NCBI GenBank assembly: GCA_004114245.1
Contig: QZWS01000004.1
Span: 1 to 59,246, forward strand
Length of the DNA stretch: 59,246 bases
Origin: Zoopage sp. CT-All
Taxonomy: Eukaryota > Zoopagomycota > Zoopagomycetes > Zoopagales > Zoopagaceae
Direction: 5' to 3'
Positions 1-9,599 of this stretch are shown here, one piece after another (position 1 is the stretch's first letter; each line of letters begins with the position of its first letter). A program made the position numbers and the translations under genes. A model generated the notes under the pieces. It searched no databases. It was given only the letters and a program-made list of their open reading frames with translations, and was not told the origin of the DNA.

Positions 1-2
1 AC

Positions 3-131
3 CCTTTGCTGTCTCCTGAGAAGAAGATCAAGTGCTCCAGATGTGGAGGTTTTATGGCAAAATTGTCTGCCAGAAAGCACTATGCCTTGCTACAGCACAT
101 GAAGATATTCAAAGAAAGAATCAAACAGTAG
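3..131 (+). pseudogene. C2H2-like zinc-finger fragment, probably transposon-derived
   Basis: An open frame enters from the left edge and stops at 129-131. It encodes one finger-like pattern, C-x2-C-x11-H-x5-H, between about 33 and 95. The stretch has essentially no CpG and continues into more CpG-free sequence with stops. This looks like the decayed tail of a coding region that begins outside the window. Zinc fingers of this kind are common in transposon proteins and in transcription factors, so origin is inference. Confidence 0.3.
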
Positions 132-734
132 GATGCCATATGCAATGTTTGTTGCCTTGACTAATGCAATGATTTCCTCCAAGCCAAGTGTTGTCATGCC
201 CAAGTTCAGAGGGACAACAGAATGCTAATTCAAACAAATGTGTATGAGTGGGTTGCCACTATGGGATGGCCAGGCAGCAGCGGAGGCTCACACACACAGG
301 CACCAGATGGTGAGAGGAGGCACGGACTAGTAGTCAGCTGTGCAAGAAGTTTTGTGGAAAAGAGAGAGGTGGTGAGGGGAATATAAAGGCAGGAGAATGT
401 AATATTCCATCAATGGGCAGCCAGGTTTTGGGGCGAGCGAGTTGAACTCCATAAGCAGCCCAGCGCAACAATACAAGACTAGTTGCATGATCGCCAGGGA
501 CATTCAGCAAACACTGGATCTGGCCCCAGGCTCATATATTGCAGCGCCATGCCGATGAACGGCGATCAGAACGGCGATCTTGGCATCCGCCCGAACCAGT
601 GTCGCACAAAGATCTTGCAGCTCGGATGAGTCACCATGCAGTGCAAAACAGTTTGTCAGCGATTCTCCCCTGCCGCCAAGCTTGCCACCCCCGCCCTGCC
701 CCAACCTATCTGCCGCAATAGAAACATACACACA
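132..734. other. Intergenic, CpG-poor on the left
   Basis: No gene is supported here. The first 350 bases continue the CpG-free, decayed-looking sequence of the left edge. From about 500 on, CpG returns, and this part probably holds the promoter and leader of the secreted-protein gene starting at 735. Confidence 0.5.
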
Positions 735-1382
735 ATGACACGCCTGCACAGCGCCTTCGTCGTCTTCGTCGCCGCCACCGTGCTGCTCGCCGCCACCACC
801 ATCTCTCCTGCATACGGCATCAACGTCGGCGGCGTCGCCTCGGAAACAAACACCCTGAAGCAGAGCAAATCCGGGTCCCTGAGACAAAGCAAATCCGGGT
901 CCGGGTCCGGGTCCGGGTCCCTGAAGCAAAGTAGATCCGGATCACTGAGGCTGAATGTCTCCAGAATGTCCATGAAGATGCAGGGGGTCACGCCGTCTGC
1001 CTCCGTCGAGGACATCAGGACCCACGATACTGGGAAGCGCTATCGCGACGCAGCCAACACCCCCGAGGCCTTGCGCATGGCTAGTGACGAGCTCAATTTC
1101 GCCTCAGAGTGCCTTAAATATTTGAAGGCATCGAGTGTTTTTATCCAGGAGTATCTGGAAGGTGATCCAAAAATGAGAGTCATGTGGGACGATGTTAGGC
1201 GAGCCATCGACAAGGCGGAGCGGTATTTGATGCATTCCAAGGCGGCTGCCGACATAGACTCCAGATTCGAACGCTTTTCTGCTAAGCGCAAATGGCGTCA
1301 GCTCCATGAGCGCCTGGGCAAGTTGGAGGCGCAGTATGCAGCCATCGGAGATGTCCTGGTTAGAAAGGCCAAGGAGTTGTGA
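735..1382 (+). CDS. Secreted protein with Ser-Gly/Lys-Gln-Ser repeats, function unknown
   Basis: A single-exon frame of 215 residues. I chose the ATG at 735 because it gives a clean signal peptide: MTRLHS, then a hydrophobic stretch ending near SPAYG at about residue 25. Residues 35-70 are a low-complexity block built from short LKQSKSGS/LRQSRSGS units and an SGSGSG run. The rest is charged and predicted helical by eye, with a Lys/Arg-rich end. I do not recognise a family. It is one of several small signal-peptide proteins in the first 12 kb of the window, which suggests a secretome-rich neighbourhood. A role at the cell surface or outside the cell is inferred only from the signal peptide. 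Confidence 0.65.
   Translation: MTRLHSAFVVFVAATVLLAATTISPAYGINVGGVASETNTLKQSKSGSLRQSKSGSGSGSGSLKQSRSGSLRLNVSRMSMKMQGVTPSASVEDIRTHDTGKRYRDAANTPEALRMASDELNFASECLKYLKASSVFIQEYLEGDPKMRVMWDDVRRAIDKAERYLMHSKAAADIDSRFERFSAKRKWRQLHERLGKLEAQYAAIGDVLVRKAKEL
894..920 (+). repeat. Hexamer tandem repeat (TCCGGG)n
   Basis: Four head-to-tail TCCGGG units plus a partial one lie inside the secreted-protein gene and encode the SGSGSG run. The repeat keeps the frame whatever the copy number, so the length of this linker may vary between strains. Confidence 0.85.
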
Positions 1383-1554
1383 TTCCACCGAGTGTATGTA
1401 GAATGCTGCACAATGCTCTTTCCTCCTTGCACACGTGGCCTGCGATTGTGTCCTGCTGATTCTGAGCATTGCTCTCGGTGTGTGCAGCCTCCGTCGCCGC
1501 AGTCTTGCCACGGCTGGCCGCAGTCCCGCCATTTGCTCTTCTGCCGCCCACAAC

Positions 1555-2271
1555 ATGGTCAGCGTGCTGTCCCGGCCGTTCGCTGCTGACGCATGGCTCT
1601 CAGGGCCGCGCAAAGAACACACGAAAGTACGCCGAGGTGAAGCGGCTGCTGAGCCCGAAGGACATGCGCCTGTAGGTCCCATCCCCGCGATGCATGCATC
1701 TGCCTCCCTCCACCGCACCCACCCGCCCACCATCCTTTCCCACCACCGTAGAAAGGACAATCAGGAGCGCGAGGCCAAGAAGAAGGCTGCGGCCGAACAG
1801 GCCCTCATCCACCACATCCCGCAGGTGGCCTCCTCCCTCTTCTTCAAATACAACGCGGCCCTCGGCCCGCCCTACCACGTCCTCGTCGACACCAACTTCA
1901 TCAACTTCTCGATACAGAACAAGCTCGAGCTGGTCAAATCCATGATGGACTGTCTGTACGCCAAGGCCGTGCCGTGCGTCACCGACTGCGTGATGGCCGA
2001 GCTGGAGAAGCTGGGCCCCAAGTACCGCATTGCGCTGCGGGTGGCGCGAGACCCGCGCTTCGAGCGGCTGCCGTGCTCGCACAAAGGCACCTATGCCGAC
2101 GACTGCCTAGTGCAGAGAGTGATGCAGCACAAATGCTACATCGTGGCGACCTGCGACCGCGATCTGAAGCGCAGGATCCGCAAGGTGCCTGGCGTGCCGA
2201 TCATGTACATCGCGCGGCATCAGTATACTATCGAGCGGATGCCCGAGGCGTACGGTGCGCCGAATATCTGA
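1555..2271 (+). CDS. FCF1: rRNA-processing endonuclease Fcf1/Utp24
   Basis: PIN-domain nuclease of the small-subunit processome, which cleaves pre-rRNA at the 5' end of 18S. Joining 1555-1557, 1604-1671 and 1752-2271 gives 196 residues, close to yeast Fcf1 (189). The N-terminus reads [20 protein letters not shown], the typical basic Fcf1 start. PIN acidic residues are visible in VDTNF, the [10 protein letters not shown] stretch, YADDC and ATCDRDL. The end, [11 protein letters not shown], is also family-typical. Exon 1 consists only of the ATG, followed directly by a GTCAGC donor. Without this splice the conserved start has no initiator. Intron 2 (80 nt) is longer than most here. Identity is secure. 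The one-codon first exon is inferred from frame and similarity. Confidence 0.93.
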   Translation: MVSVLSRPFAADAWLSGPRKEHTKVRRGEAAAEPEGHAPVGPIPAMHASASLHRTHPPTILSHHRRKDNQEREAKKKAAAEQALIHHIPQVASSLFFKYNAALGPPYHVLVDTNFINFSIQNKLELVKSMMDCLYAKAVPCVTDCVMAELEKLGPKYRIALRVARDPRFERLPCSHKGTYADDCLVQRVMQHKCYIVATCDRDLKRRIRKVPGVPIMYIARHQYTIERMPEAYGAPNI

Positions 2272-2774
2272 GGGCGGGTGATGGAGCGCCGGATAAGCAT
2301 CCGGCCTTGACAGCATGTACCATCCCCTGGCAGAATCGCATGTTTCTGCATTCTCTCAATCACTGCCAGAACTGTAATCGCGACTGCGACTGCAGCTGCA
2401 ACCGCGTCTCGATAACCACTGAACAATGCTTGCAACGACGTTGTCGTGCCGTCCACCAGTAGCCCGTTGACCCGTACCATGTGCCAGGCGCAACGTCCAC
2501 CCTTCAATTATGCACCGACAAGCCCGCAGAAATACTCAGTCCATTGCTCCGGACATCTCACTGAAGAAACAATCGGTACATGCCAGCAGATATAAGCGCG
2601 CCGCCGACGCCCGTGAACCACCATCTCCCGGCCCTGCCGCCCACAGCCGGCATGCTCCTCCGCTGTCTGAGCATATACAAGCCCGCGACGGTGAACGCGG
2701 TGCCGCCGACGAGGCGGCAAGCGACACATCGATTCTCATTCATGCGGCCTGCCAACAGTCTCAGCCCTCCCCAA
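2272..2774. other. Intergenic between FCF1 and MAGO
   Basis: No coding exon is convincing here. A run of CTGCNAC-like triplets near 2375-2405 is the only local structure noticed. A longer reading frame of the MAGO gene extends upstream to 2580, but that extension has no similarity to the family. Confidence 0.5.
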
Positions 2775-3230
2775 ATGGCCAGCCCATCCACCGCAGACAA
2801 CTTCTACGTGCGCTACTACACCGGACACACCGGGCGATTTGGACACGAATTCCTCGAGTTTGAGTTCCTGCCGTCGGGCCGGCTGCGCTACGCCAACAAC
2901 ACGCAGTACCGGCGCGATGGGCTCCTGCGCAAGGAGCTCACCGTGTCCCCGCTCGTCATGCAGGAGCTGCATCGGCTGATCCAGGAGTCGGAGATCACGC
3001 GCGAGGACGACCGCAACTGGCCGGAGCGCAACGTGTTTGGGCGGCAGGAGCTGGAGGTGGTGCTGGGCGGCGAGCATGTGTCCTTCGAGACGGCCAAGAT
3101 CGGCTCCCTTGCCGATGTCCAGGACTCGGCGGATCCCGAGGGTCTGCGCGTCTTCTACTACTTGGTGCAGGATCTCAAGTGTCTGGTGTTTTCGCTGATT
3201 GGCCTGCACTTTAAGATCAAGCCTATTTGA
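2775..3230 (+). CDS. MAGO: Exon-junction complex protein Mago nashi
   Basis: Single-exon gene for a 151-residue protein (family usually about 146-150). It pairs with Y14/Tsunagi in the exon-junction complex on spliced mRNA. The start [20 protein letters not shown] matches the conserved Mago N-terminus, and the end [13 protein letters not shown] is the family hallmark. I chose the ATG at 2775 over an upstream in-frame ATG because it puts the conserved core right at the N-terminus. Retention of an EJC core protein agrees with the intron-rich gene structure of this window, since intron-poor yeasts have lost it. Confidence 0.96.
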   Translation: MASPSTADNFYVRYYTGHTGRFGHEFLEFEFLPSGRLRYANNTQYRRDGLLRKELTVSPLVMQELHRLIQESEITREDDRNWPERNVFGRQELEVVLGGEHVSFETAKIGSLADVQDSADPEGLRVFYYLVQDLKCLVFSLIGLHFKIKPI

Positions 3231-3284
3231 GCACGCATCTCGTCCCATCTGCTTTCCTTCAGCCCCACCCCACAGCCACCCATC

Positions 3285-5231
3285 ATGACCCTACGACCCC
3301 CACATAGACAGGCCGAAAAGAGCCAATCATCAGCAGCAGATGCACCAGCAGGTGTTGGAGAGGACGCTGACGAGGCGTTCATTGGCGCCGAGGCGGCAGC
3401 AGAGTCGTGCCGCACCGCCAGCCTGCAGTCCGGAGACCACCAGGCTGCAGCGCTGGATTTGGTCTCACAGTTCGCAGTATCCGGCAGCGGGAGGGCAATG
3501 CCCGGCAGCGGAAGTGTGCTTGGCAATCTCCTTCGTCTGCAGTCCATGTCTGCCCACACGAGGGCTGCCGCTGATCAAAGGCGTCGTTCGTCGCGCAGGA
3601 AACAAAGCAAGCCAGCGTCCAGCGGCCGATCGCACCATTTTCGCACCCAAATATCGCGGAAGCATTCCTACCCTCCAAGCCGAGACCTAGTGCAACTTAA
3701 CGAGCGGCTGCAGCGAGTGGAAATGACGGCAAGGATGATGGCATCGGCCGCTGTGACAGCATCCGCGGCCTGCTCGCCGCAGGTGTCCGCGCGACATAGC
3801 TCCGAGGATTTGAGCGAGGATGCTCTTCGACGGCATCATCCTTGGGCCGAGAATTCGCCTGGACGAAGCGGGCTCTTGACGCCTTCATCCGCAACACGCA
3901 CCCCGTTCGGCCCCGCCGACCAGCTCCACATCGCCATGACAATCGCCGATTTGCTCCAAAAGCAGGACTACATCCTCCTGCTGGCCAAATCGATGGTCAT
4001 GTTTGGCGCACCCAGCCACCGACTCGATCGCAACTTATTCCAAGCATCGCTGCGCCTCGGACTCCAGTCCGACTTTCATAATTTCCCCGGCTTCACCATC
4101 ATATCATTCGGCGACCCAGAGACGCACACCAGCGAGACCAAGATACTTCGCGTTCTAGGAGGATACCATCTTGAGCGACTCGAAGTAGCAGACAACATTG
4201 CGCGTGCAGTGTCCACTGGCGAGTGCGCTCTGGCCGACGGGATAGTGGAGCTAGGTCTTCTTGTCGGCGTCAACTCCAGGCCCTACTGGAATACGCGATG
4301 GCAAATGCTTGGGTGGTTTCTCGCAAGCTTCAGCGCCACGCCGCTGGCATTCTCGGGAGGCTGGTTGGAAGCCGCAGTGGCCGCATGCCTCGGTCTTCTC
4401 ATTGGTGGAATGTCGTGGCTGGCAAGCCATCTCAATGCGTACGCAGATGTATTTGAGCTCACCGCTGCCTTGCTCTCGGCGCTCATCGCCAGTGCCCTCG
4501 GCTCCTATATCTGCTTTTGGCCGACCGTTCTCGGGGCCACCGTCAACCTACTCCCCGGTCTGTCTCTCACCATGGCCATGATGGAACTCGTTTCCAAGAA
4601 TATGGTCAGCGGCGCCGTAAGATTGACGGTTGCCCTCGCCATGGCCATGTTCCTCGGCGTTGGGCTAAACCTGGGCAATACGCTATGGCGTTCAGCGAGC
4701 TTCCAGGTCAACCCTCACTCGGCAGCAGTAAATCCCACCATCGTCATTGAAAACAAGTCCAGCTGCACGTCGTTGTCGGTCTGGTGGAATTTCCTTTTCT
4801 TTCCCGTGATGATGATGTCGTTCATAATCTACATGCAGGCGTCGCTTCGTCAAATTCCAGCCATCTTCTTCGTCGCGACCGTCGGCTATATCGTTTCCAT
4901 CCTAACAATGGAGCCATTCTGGGCAGCACCGCTCATGATTGGCCCGGCGCTTGCAGCGTTCGCGATCGGTCTGACGGCGAATCTGTACGCGCGCATCACA
5001 AGTCGCCTTGCCGTGGTATGCGTCATCCCCGCGGTGCTTATGCTGGTCCCTGGCAGCTTTGGCGTAAAGGGAAGCATAGCGTTCATGTCCAAATCGGATG
5101 GCATCCAAGGCCTAGGATTCGTCTTTGAGATGATGTATATTTCACTTGGGATAGCCATCGGCCTGTTCGTCGCAGCCCTTGTCGTCATGCCTATGGGAAA
5201 GCGGAGACGATCGGAGATGATGGTGGTGTAG
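3285..5231 (+). CDS. ThrE/Prm10-type multi-pass membrane exporter (DUF1212)
   Basis: Single-exon gene for 648 residues, starting 54 bp after the MAGO stop. Residues 1-200 are a polar, Ser/Ala-rich cytosolic extension. From about 210 the ThrE/DUF1212 domain begins (IADLLQKQDYILLLAKSMVM and an APSHRLDRNL segment), followed by two groups of about five hydrophobic helices each, the usual layout. The family contains the bacterial Thr/Ser exporter ThrE and yeast Prm10/YJL108c. The fungal substrate is not established. The start at 3285 is the first ATG of the frame, but the low-complexity N-terminus makes it uncertain. Confidence 0.85.
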   Translation: MTLRPPHRQAEKSQSSAADAPAGVGEDADEAFIGAEAAAESCRTASLQSGDHQAAALDLVSQFAVSGSGRAMPGSGSVLGNLLRLQSMSAHTRAAADQRRRSSRRKQSKPASSGRSHHFRTQISRKHSYPPSRDLVQLNERLQRVEMTARMMASAAVTASAACSPQVSARHSSEDLSEDALRRHHPWAENSPGRSGLLTPSSATRTPFGPADQLHIAMTIADLLQKQDYILLLAKSMVMFGAPSHRLDRNLFQASLRLGLQSDFHNFPGFTIISFGDPETHTSETKILRVLGGYHLERLEVADNIARAVSTGECALADGIVELGLLVGVNSRPYWNTRWQMLGWFLASFSATPLAFSGGWLEAAVAACLGLLIGGMSWLASHLNAYADVFELTAALLSALIASALGSYICFWPTVLGATVNLLPGLSLTMAMMELVSKNMVSGAVRLTVALAMAMFLGVGLNLGNTLWRSASFQVNPHSAAVNPTIVIENKSSCTSLSVWWNFLFFPVMMMSFIIYMQASLRQIPAIFFVATVGYIVSILTMEPFWAAPLMIGPALAAFAIGLTANLYARITSRLAVVCVIPAVLMLVPGSFGVKGSIAFMSKSDGIQGLGFVFEMMYISLGIAIGLFVAALVVMPMGKRRRSEMMVV

Positions 5232-5749
5232 CAATCCTTTTCACTGACGCATTGCATGAATAATATATTTATGGGTTGTACGTTTGCAGTGGCAGTAGGC
5301 AGGACAGTGGAATATATTATATGATGCAACAAGAAGCATAAGCACTAGGATGAGGCAGCAATGCTTTGGACTACATAGGAGTACTAGCAGCCACCCACAT
5401 GCATTCCAACAAATTGGTGCCTTCAATCGATGAGAATCCACACCCACCAGTGACATTGGTCTCCAGAGAAGGAATAAGTGCTAGCACTCTCATAGCCAGT
5501 GCTGCATATTGGTACAAGTACACTCAGCTACATCAACTGTCTCTCCCAGGACACGTGAACAAAGGGTCTTTAGCAACGACTTGCTTCCAGATTGCACTGG
5601 GCGGGGAGTGAGACAGTATTCGGGATGGAGACGCACCCATCACATGGCTGCTCAACTCTCCCAATCTGAACCACCCGCGAAAACCAGCCCGCCTGCGCCG
5701 AAACCGCCTTGCCGTACCCACCTCTTCCTTCCCCTGACTTGTCTGTACC
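5232..5749. other. Intergenic between the ThrE-like gene and the CTR gene
   Basis: CpG-poor in its first two thirds, with no supported exon. The last 150 bases are C-rich pyrimidine tracts of the kind seen in the leaders of other genes here. Confidence 0.5.
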
Positions 5750-6358
5750 ATGGGCCATGTCCACGGTGCCGTGCCATCTGCTCCCGCATTCCCCGCCTCG
5801 CTTCCCGACAGCGACAACACCACGCTGTCGTCCCCAGCACTCGCTTCGCTGGCCAGCACCACCGCTGCTTCGAACGCCGCATCCTCGCCCTCTGGGCCAT
5901 TCTTCTCGCCCGCCTTCCAAGGCCTCTATTTCCTCTTCTCCGCGTTCCCGCTCACGTCGCAGGCCCACCTCAACGTCGCCTGCTTCGTCGCATTCCTGAT
6001 ATGCGCTGTCGAGCGAGCGCTCACCTTTGTTCTCAACCGCCGGGCCTACTCCTCCGACGCAGCCGCATCCACCGGTATCCAGGATGCATGGATGCTGGCG
6101 CAGCGGGCTGTGCTGTACACCCTCCTCGTGTTTCTACGATACACATTGATGCTGCTCGCAATGACATTCAACATTGCACTGTTCGTCACCATTGTGCTGG
6201 GGCTGGGGTTGGCGCAGGCGGTGGTGGAGTGGCTGCAGCTGAGGGAGGCGCGTGCGCAGCGGCGGAATCGCAGTCTGGCGGCCGGGTCCGAAGCCGGCGG
6301 TGGCAAGTCCGGGGCCCGATTGGTCCTGACAGGGAATGGCGGAGACGGCTGCCATTGA
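5750..6358 (+). CDS. Ctr-family copper transporter
   Basis: Single-exon gene for 202 residues with three membrane segments at about 75-95, 125-145 and 147-170. The second carries the family's MxxxM copper-relay motif (MLLAM) and the third carries small-residue packing (LGLGLAQ). Ctr proteins are trimeric Cu(I) channels of the plasma or vacuolar membrane. The Met-rich extracellular motifs of high-affinity Ctr1 are absent from the N-terminus, which is Ala/Ser-rich instead. A low-affinity or vacuolar Ctr2-like role is therefore more likely, by inference. The tail is basic and Gly-rich without the CxC-type copper motif. Confidence 0.82.
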   Translation: MGHVHGAVPSAPAFPASLPDSDNTTLSSPALASLASTTAASNAASSPSGPFFSPAFQGLYFLFSAFPLTSQAHLNVACFVAFLICAVERALTFVLNRRAYSSDAAASTGIQDAWMLAQRAVLYTLLVFLRYTLMLLAMTFNIALFVTIVLGLGLAQAVVEWLQLREARAQRRNRSLAAGSEAGGGKSGARLVLTGNGGDGCH

Positions 6359-6553
6359 GGCGCAAACGACGCACGCTGGTCGTGCTCGCGCATCATCATT
6401 GGTCGCTGAGTCGAGAATGCAGTTGATCATGTAACATGGCAGCCACTGGACTTGGCCGTTTCAAGGCATAGTGTATTTACAGATTTTTCTTTCTCCGCTC
6501 AGCCAACAGCATCCATCCTGCGAGCATCTGCAACGCACCCTGGATATAGAAAC
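6359..6553. other. Short intergenic gap
   Basis: No gene or clear regulatory site recognised. Confidence 0.4.
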
Positions 6554-7252
6554 ATGTACCGCCTGATACGACTCTTCTTCTTCGGCGCATCCATACTCGC
6601 CACGTGTAGCCAGCAGCCTGAGACTCGTGTTGCAGCATCATTTCGTTGGCGAAGATCCCGCCCTCTACCCGCAGAACTTGTTGACCCGCAGTATCTTGTT
6701 GACCCGCAGTATCTTATTGACCCGCAGTATCTTGTCAACGTCTATAAGCTATGGGGGGTCCCTCAGCCACGGCCGGTCAGTAGTGCTTTGCCGGCCAAAA
6801 TTCCTATTCAAGCCCGCACAGCCAATCGCGTCGATACACCCGACGACACCCAAACATATTCGCACAAAGTTACACAGTTCCAGTACAAATTGCTTGTCGA
6901 TAACCTAGTTGAGCATCTAAACAAGAAGGCAAACCACAATGCACAAATGATGACCCACGATGTACTAATGGCAACCCTCGATATACAAATGGCGATACTT
7001 GTCAAGAAAAATGGCTCCAACGTCAGCATTGCGAATCATCCCTTACGGACCATGATTGGTATCGCCAACGTCTTCAAGGCCACTATTATTGAGTACCGCG
7101 TGCTAGTTGGGTGCGGGCACCGGGAGAGAGTGGCAACAAAAAACCGCCAGATAGAATTGAGCAATCACAAGCAGAATGCTGCCCAAGGCACGGCAATTAC
7201 GCCATTGCCTCGCTGCCTCATGGTGGTGTTTCCGGCAGCAAAAGTTGAGTGA
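6554..7252 (+). CDS. Secreted protein with VDPQYL tandem repeats, function unknown
   Basis: Single-exon frame of 232 residues from the ATG at 6554, which gives a short basic start MYRLIR, then a hydrophobic FFFGASILATC signal peptide. Around residues 43-60 there are three copies of a six-residue unit (VDPQYL, VDPQYL, IDPQYL) from an 18-bp tandem repeat. A predicted helical Lys/Asn/Met-rich region follows. No family is recognised. An upstream in-frame ATG at 6452 would bury the signal peptide, so I rejected it. CpG density is ordinary, unlike the decayed copies nearby, so the gene looks maintained. Confidence 0.6.
   Translation: MYRLIRLFFFGASILATCSQQPETRVAASFRWRRSRPLPAELVDPQYLVDPQYLIDPQYLVNVYKLWGVPQPRPVSSALPAKIPIQARTANRVDTPDDTQTYSHKVTQFQYKLLVDNLVEHLNKKANHNAQMMTHDVLMATLDIQMAILVKKNGSNVSIANHPLRTMIGIANVFKATIIEYRVLVGCGHRERVATKNRQIELSNHKQNAAQGTAITPLPRCLMVVFPAAKVE
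6680..6733 (+). repeat. 18-bp tandem repeat, three copies
   Basis: Units start at 6680, 6698 and 6716 and read RTTGACCCGCAGTATCTT. They encode VDPQYL/IDPQYL in the gene frame and are also open in the next frame. Near-identity at DNA level indicates recent slippage. Confidence 0.9.
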
Positions 7253-7766
7253 GGCTATACAGTGCCTATATTGCATCTCGGGTAAACCTTATGCCTTTGC
7301 CTTCCTTCAGCGGGATATAGGTAGGGTTGGATAGAAATATTCTACAAAATACATTGCGGATCAGCAATTGGACTTCTCACCACATTGTGGGAGAGATGGC
7401 TATTTAAATACAGCGGAATACAGAATGTATCTGCCAACAATCGCTAAGCAGCACAGAAGCCTGCAGCTTTAGCACCAGTAAGCCTATTTAACAATGCACC
7501 TCTAATAGCCTTCCTCTGTAATCAATTTAGAAAGCCAGTCACTCAATACTCTCAATCCATGGCTGCATACTCACCACCTCACTTTACATCTCATTGTCAT
7601 CAAGTCAAAAGACAGGGAATTACTTCGGATACAGTGATAATCGTTAAAAAATGGAAGTATTATATTTTGAGCTCTTGGGGTAAATTTCTCAATTGCTGAG
7701 CCAGAGATTACGATCCGCTCATTTTGGAACCAAGTTATTCTTCAGAAGACTCGACGCGTTCAATGT
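7253..7766. other. Convergent intergenic region, CpG-poor
   Basis: No gene seen. The segment from about 7640 is the 3' flank of the secreted-family gene at 7767 and has a diverged counterpart starting near 9411, downstream of the second copy. Confidence 0.6.
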
Positions 7767-9023
7767 CTACTTTGCCTTACCATTGACTGCAGAATATTTA
7801 AGCGAGAAGGTCGAAAATTGCCACTTTAGCCATTCGTTTACCATAAGCGTGCGGCCTGGCTCACTCAGTTGCAGCCAGTCTTGTGGAGGACGCAATCCAC
7901 GAAGAGCACAGTTGATGGCAGCAAAGACGAGTTGTTCTTGTGAAATATCCGCCGATTCGTCAAAAATGTGAGGGATATCTTGAATGATTCGCTTGCCAAA
8001 CATCTTCTTGTCGGCGGATGAAAGCTGCGGGTCAATGACACGTACTAGCCCTTGGACTATATCATAGAGGCTTGGTTGGCTAGAGCCAATGCTCTTCCGT
8101 GGATCGTACGGGGAGTTGGGATCATGATGCAGTATGCCAAGTTCGAGAAAACGCGACGACTTTACAGCTTTTTCATCAGCAAGATCGTTGAAGAGAGATA
8201 TTAGGACAGCATAGAGTGTGTTAACACCGCCAGTGATGCGTCCTCCAGCGATATTGTCATCCCAAAAACTGACCTTTGAAACAATGCCGCAGAGGCTAGC
8301 GGATAGAGCATGTCGGACATATTGGCCGTCGGTTTTGAAATGTGTTTCAATATGCGCGAGCATTTCAACAAGCCAAAAGAGATAGAACCTGGTCCAGCCA
8401 TCATCCACATTGAGTGTACCAAGCAGGTGTCCCGCGTGAATCTCGGCAAATTTTAAATACCAATGCGGATCATGTATCTCGCGCTTACCATTTGCTTTGA
8501 TGATCTCCTTCACAAAGTCCAATGGCGATATCTTAATCCAGTCCTTGATAGCGGTAGGCTTGTGTTCAATGACAGAAAACAGGAGACTCGAGCAATATTC
8601 GAGCTGGTTTGGGGCGATCTTGAAGCAGGACGGTAAATGGACGGGTTTCATGCCAAGGTTGGCATGTGTCTCTATAAACTGGTTGCGCACATGAATGAGT
8701 TTGACGGCTAACTCGTCGCGAACTTCGTTAAAGTTGCGAGCTACGCAGTCAATAGCAGCACGGCGAATGATTTTCTTTAACTGTTGGGTCGTCATTTTGC
8801 GAATGTTGAGGTATATAAGCACATTCGAAGGGACATCGAGGCCACCCTTGCGTTCAATGGGATTGCCCTTTACTGTGACATGATTGACAGCGGCTCGTGG
8901 CCGAGGGAGGGGGAGGGGTGGCGGCTGAGGGATGGAAAAACCGCTTGGTGCTGAGCCGGTAGATGCCGCAACACAGCTTGCGAGTGCCAGGGCAATAAGC
9001 GTGTAGGGCGTAATAGGAAGCAT
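7767..9023 (-). CDS. Secreted protein of a duplicated, apparently lineage-specific family (copy 1, intact)
   Basis: Single-exon gene for 418 residues with a clear signal peptide (MLPITPYTLIALALASCVAA). A Pro-rich linker (PPPLPLPRPR) follows, then a predicted helical body. Two further copies occur in the window: a broken one at 9600-11171 and a shorter one at 45423-46232. Shared motifs include TTQQ, CFKIAPN, a Cys-x-SLL segment, ISPLDFVK and NVDD. Two conserved Cys in the centre could form a disulphide. This copy is CpG-rich and uninterrupted to LKYSAVNGKAK, so it is the likely functional member. I do not recognise the fold. Secretion is inferred from the leader. Confidence 0.72.
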   Translation of the reverse strand: MLPITPYTLIALALASCVAASTGSAPSGFSIPQPPPLPLPRPRAAVNHVTVKGNPIERKGGLDVPSNVLIYLNIRKMTTQQLKKIIRRAAIDCVARNFNEVRDELAVKLIHVRNQFIETHANLGMKPVHLPSCFKIAPNQLEYCSSLLFSVIEHKPTAIKDWIKISPLDFVKEIIKANGKREIHDPHWYLKFAEIHAGHLLGTLNVDDGWTRFYLFWLVEMLAHIETHFKTDGQYVRHALSASLCGIVSKVSFWDDNIAGGRITGGVNTLYAVLISLFNDLADEKAVKSSRFLELGILHHDPNSPYDPRKSIGSSQPSLYDIVQGLVRVIDPQLSSADKKMFGKRIIQDIPHIFDESADISQEQLVFAAINCALRGLRPPQDWLQLSEPGRTLMVNEWLKWQFSTFSLKYSAVNGKAK

Positions 9024-9445
9024 CTATGCTGTCGTGTTTATCGTGTGCAGTTACGAGGTCCAAGTGGAGGCGTGAGAGGGGTGAGAAAAAGCGCTCTGTG
9101 GAGCATGAGAACACAGTTTTATGACCCAATGCACAGTCAACACAAGGTATCCCCTGTGCAGGCCATGATTAGAGAATTTGCGCAACACCATTCCAATAGC
9201 CATTCCTGTTGGAATTGGTGACCCAAGTCAGTGGGAGTGTGACATGTTGGCTACAGTGGTTTTCTTTTCACTGTGTTGACCAGCATGTCTACAGACTCTA
9301 CTGCAACCTAGGAGGGGTCCATGATCAGCAACCAACAATTCTGTTAGCTCTCCAATAAGTTATCAGAATGGCTTAAAATAATTTGTGCAGTATGTTCCAA
9401 TCATACATTTATTAAAAAAGGAAGCATTATATTTGGAGCTCTTGG

Positions 9446-9584
9446 TGTTACGACGGGATGCTCAAGAGAGTCAATGACAAAGAAGGATGTACTTGTGTTG
9501 ACCCGATGGAGAAAAAAGAGACTACCAAAGTTGGGCCCGGCTCAGCTTGCTATACTCCAGAGGCCATGTGGCCCAATTGTTACA
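9446..9584. mobile_element. Solo-LTR-like insertion (139 bp) with 5-bp target duplication
   Basis: Compared with copy 1 (GAGCTCTTGGGGTAAA near 7670), the second unit has 139 extra bases here. The insert begins TGTTACGACGGG and ends CCAATTGTTACA, so it has the TG...CA ends of a long terminal repeat. CTTGG occurs directly before it (9441-9445) and directly after it (9585-9589), as a 5-bp target-site duplication. It contains CpGs while the surrounding decayed gene has almost none, so insertion after the decay is likely. The short length suits a small LTR. No second copy was found in the window, so the element family is unknown. Confidence 0.6.
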
Positions 9585-9599
9585 CTTGGGGCAAATTCC

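Noticed and set aside
6186-6430. Minus-strand frames opposite the copper transporter
   Set aside because: Antisense shadows; the plus-strand protein has three well-formed membrane helices with the Ctr motif.
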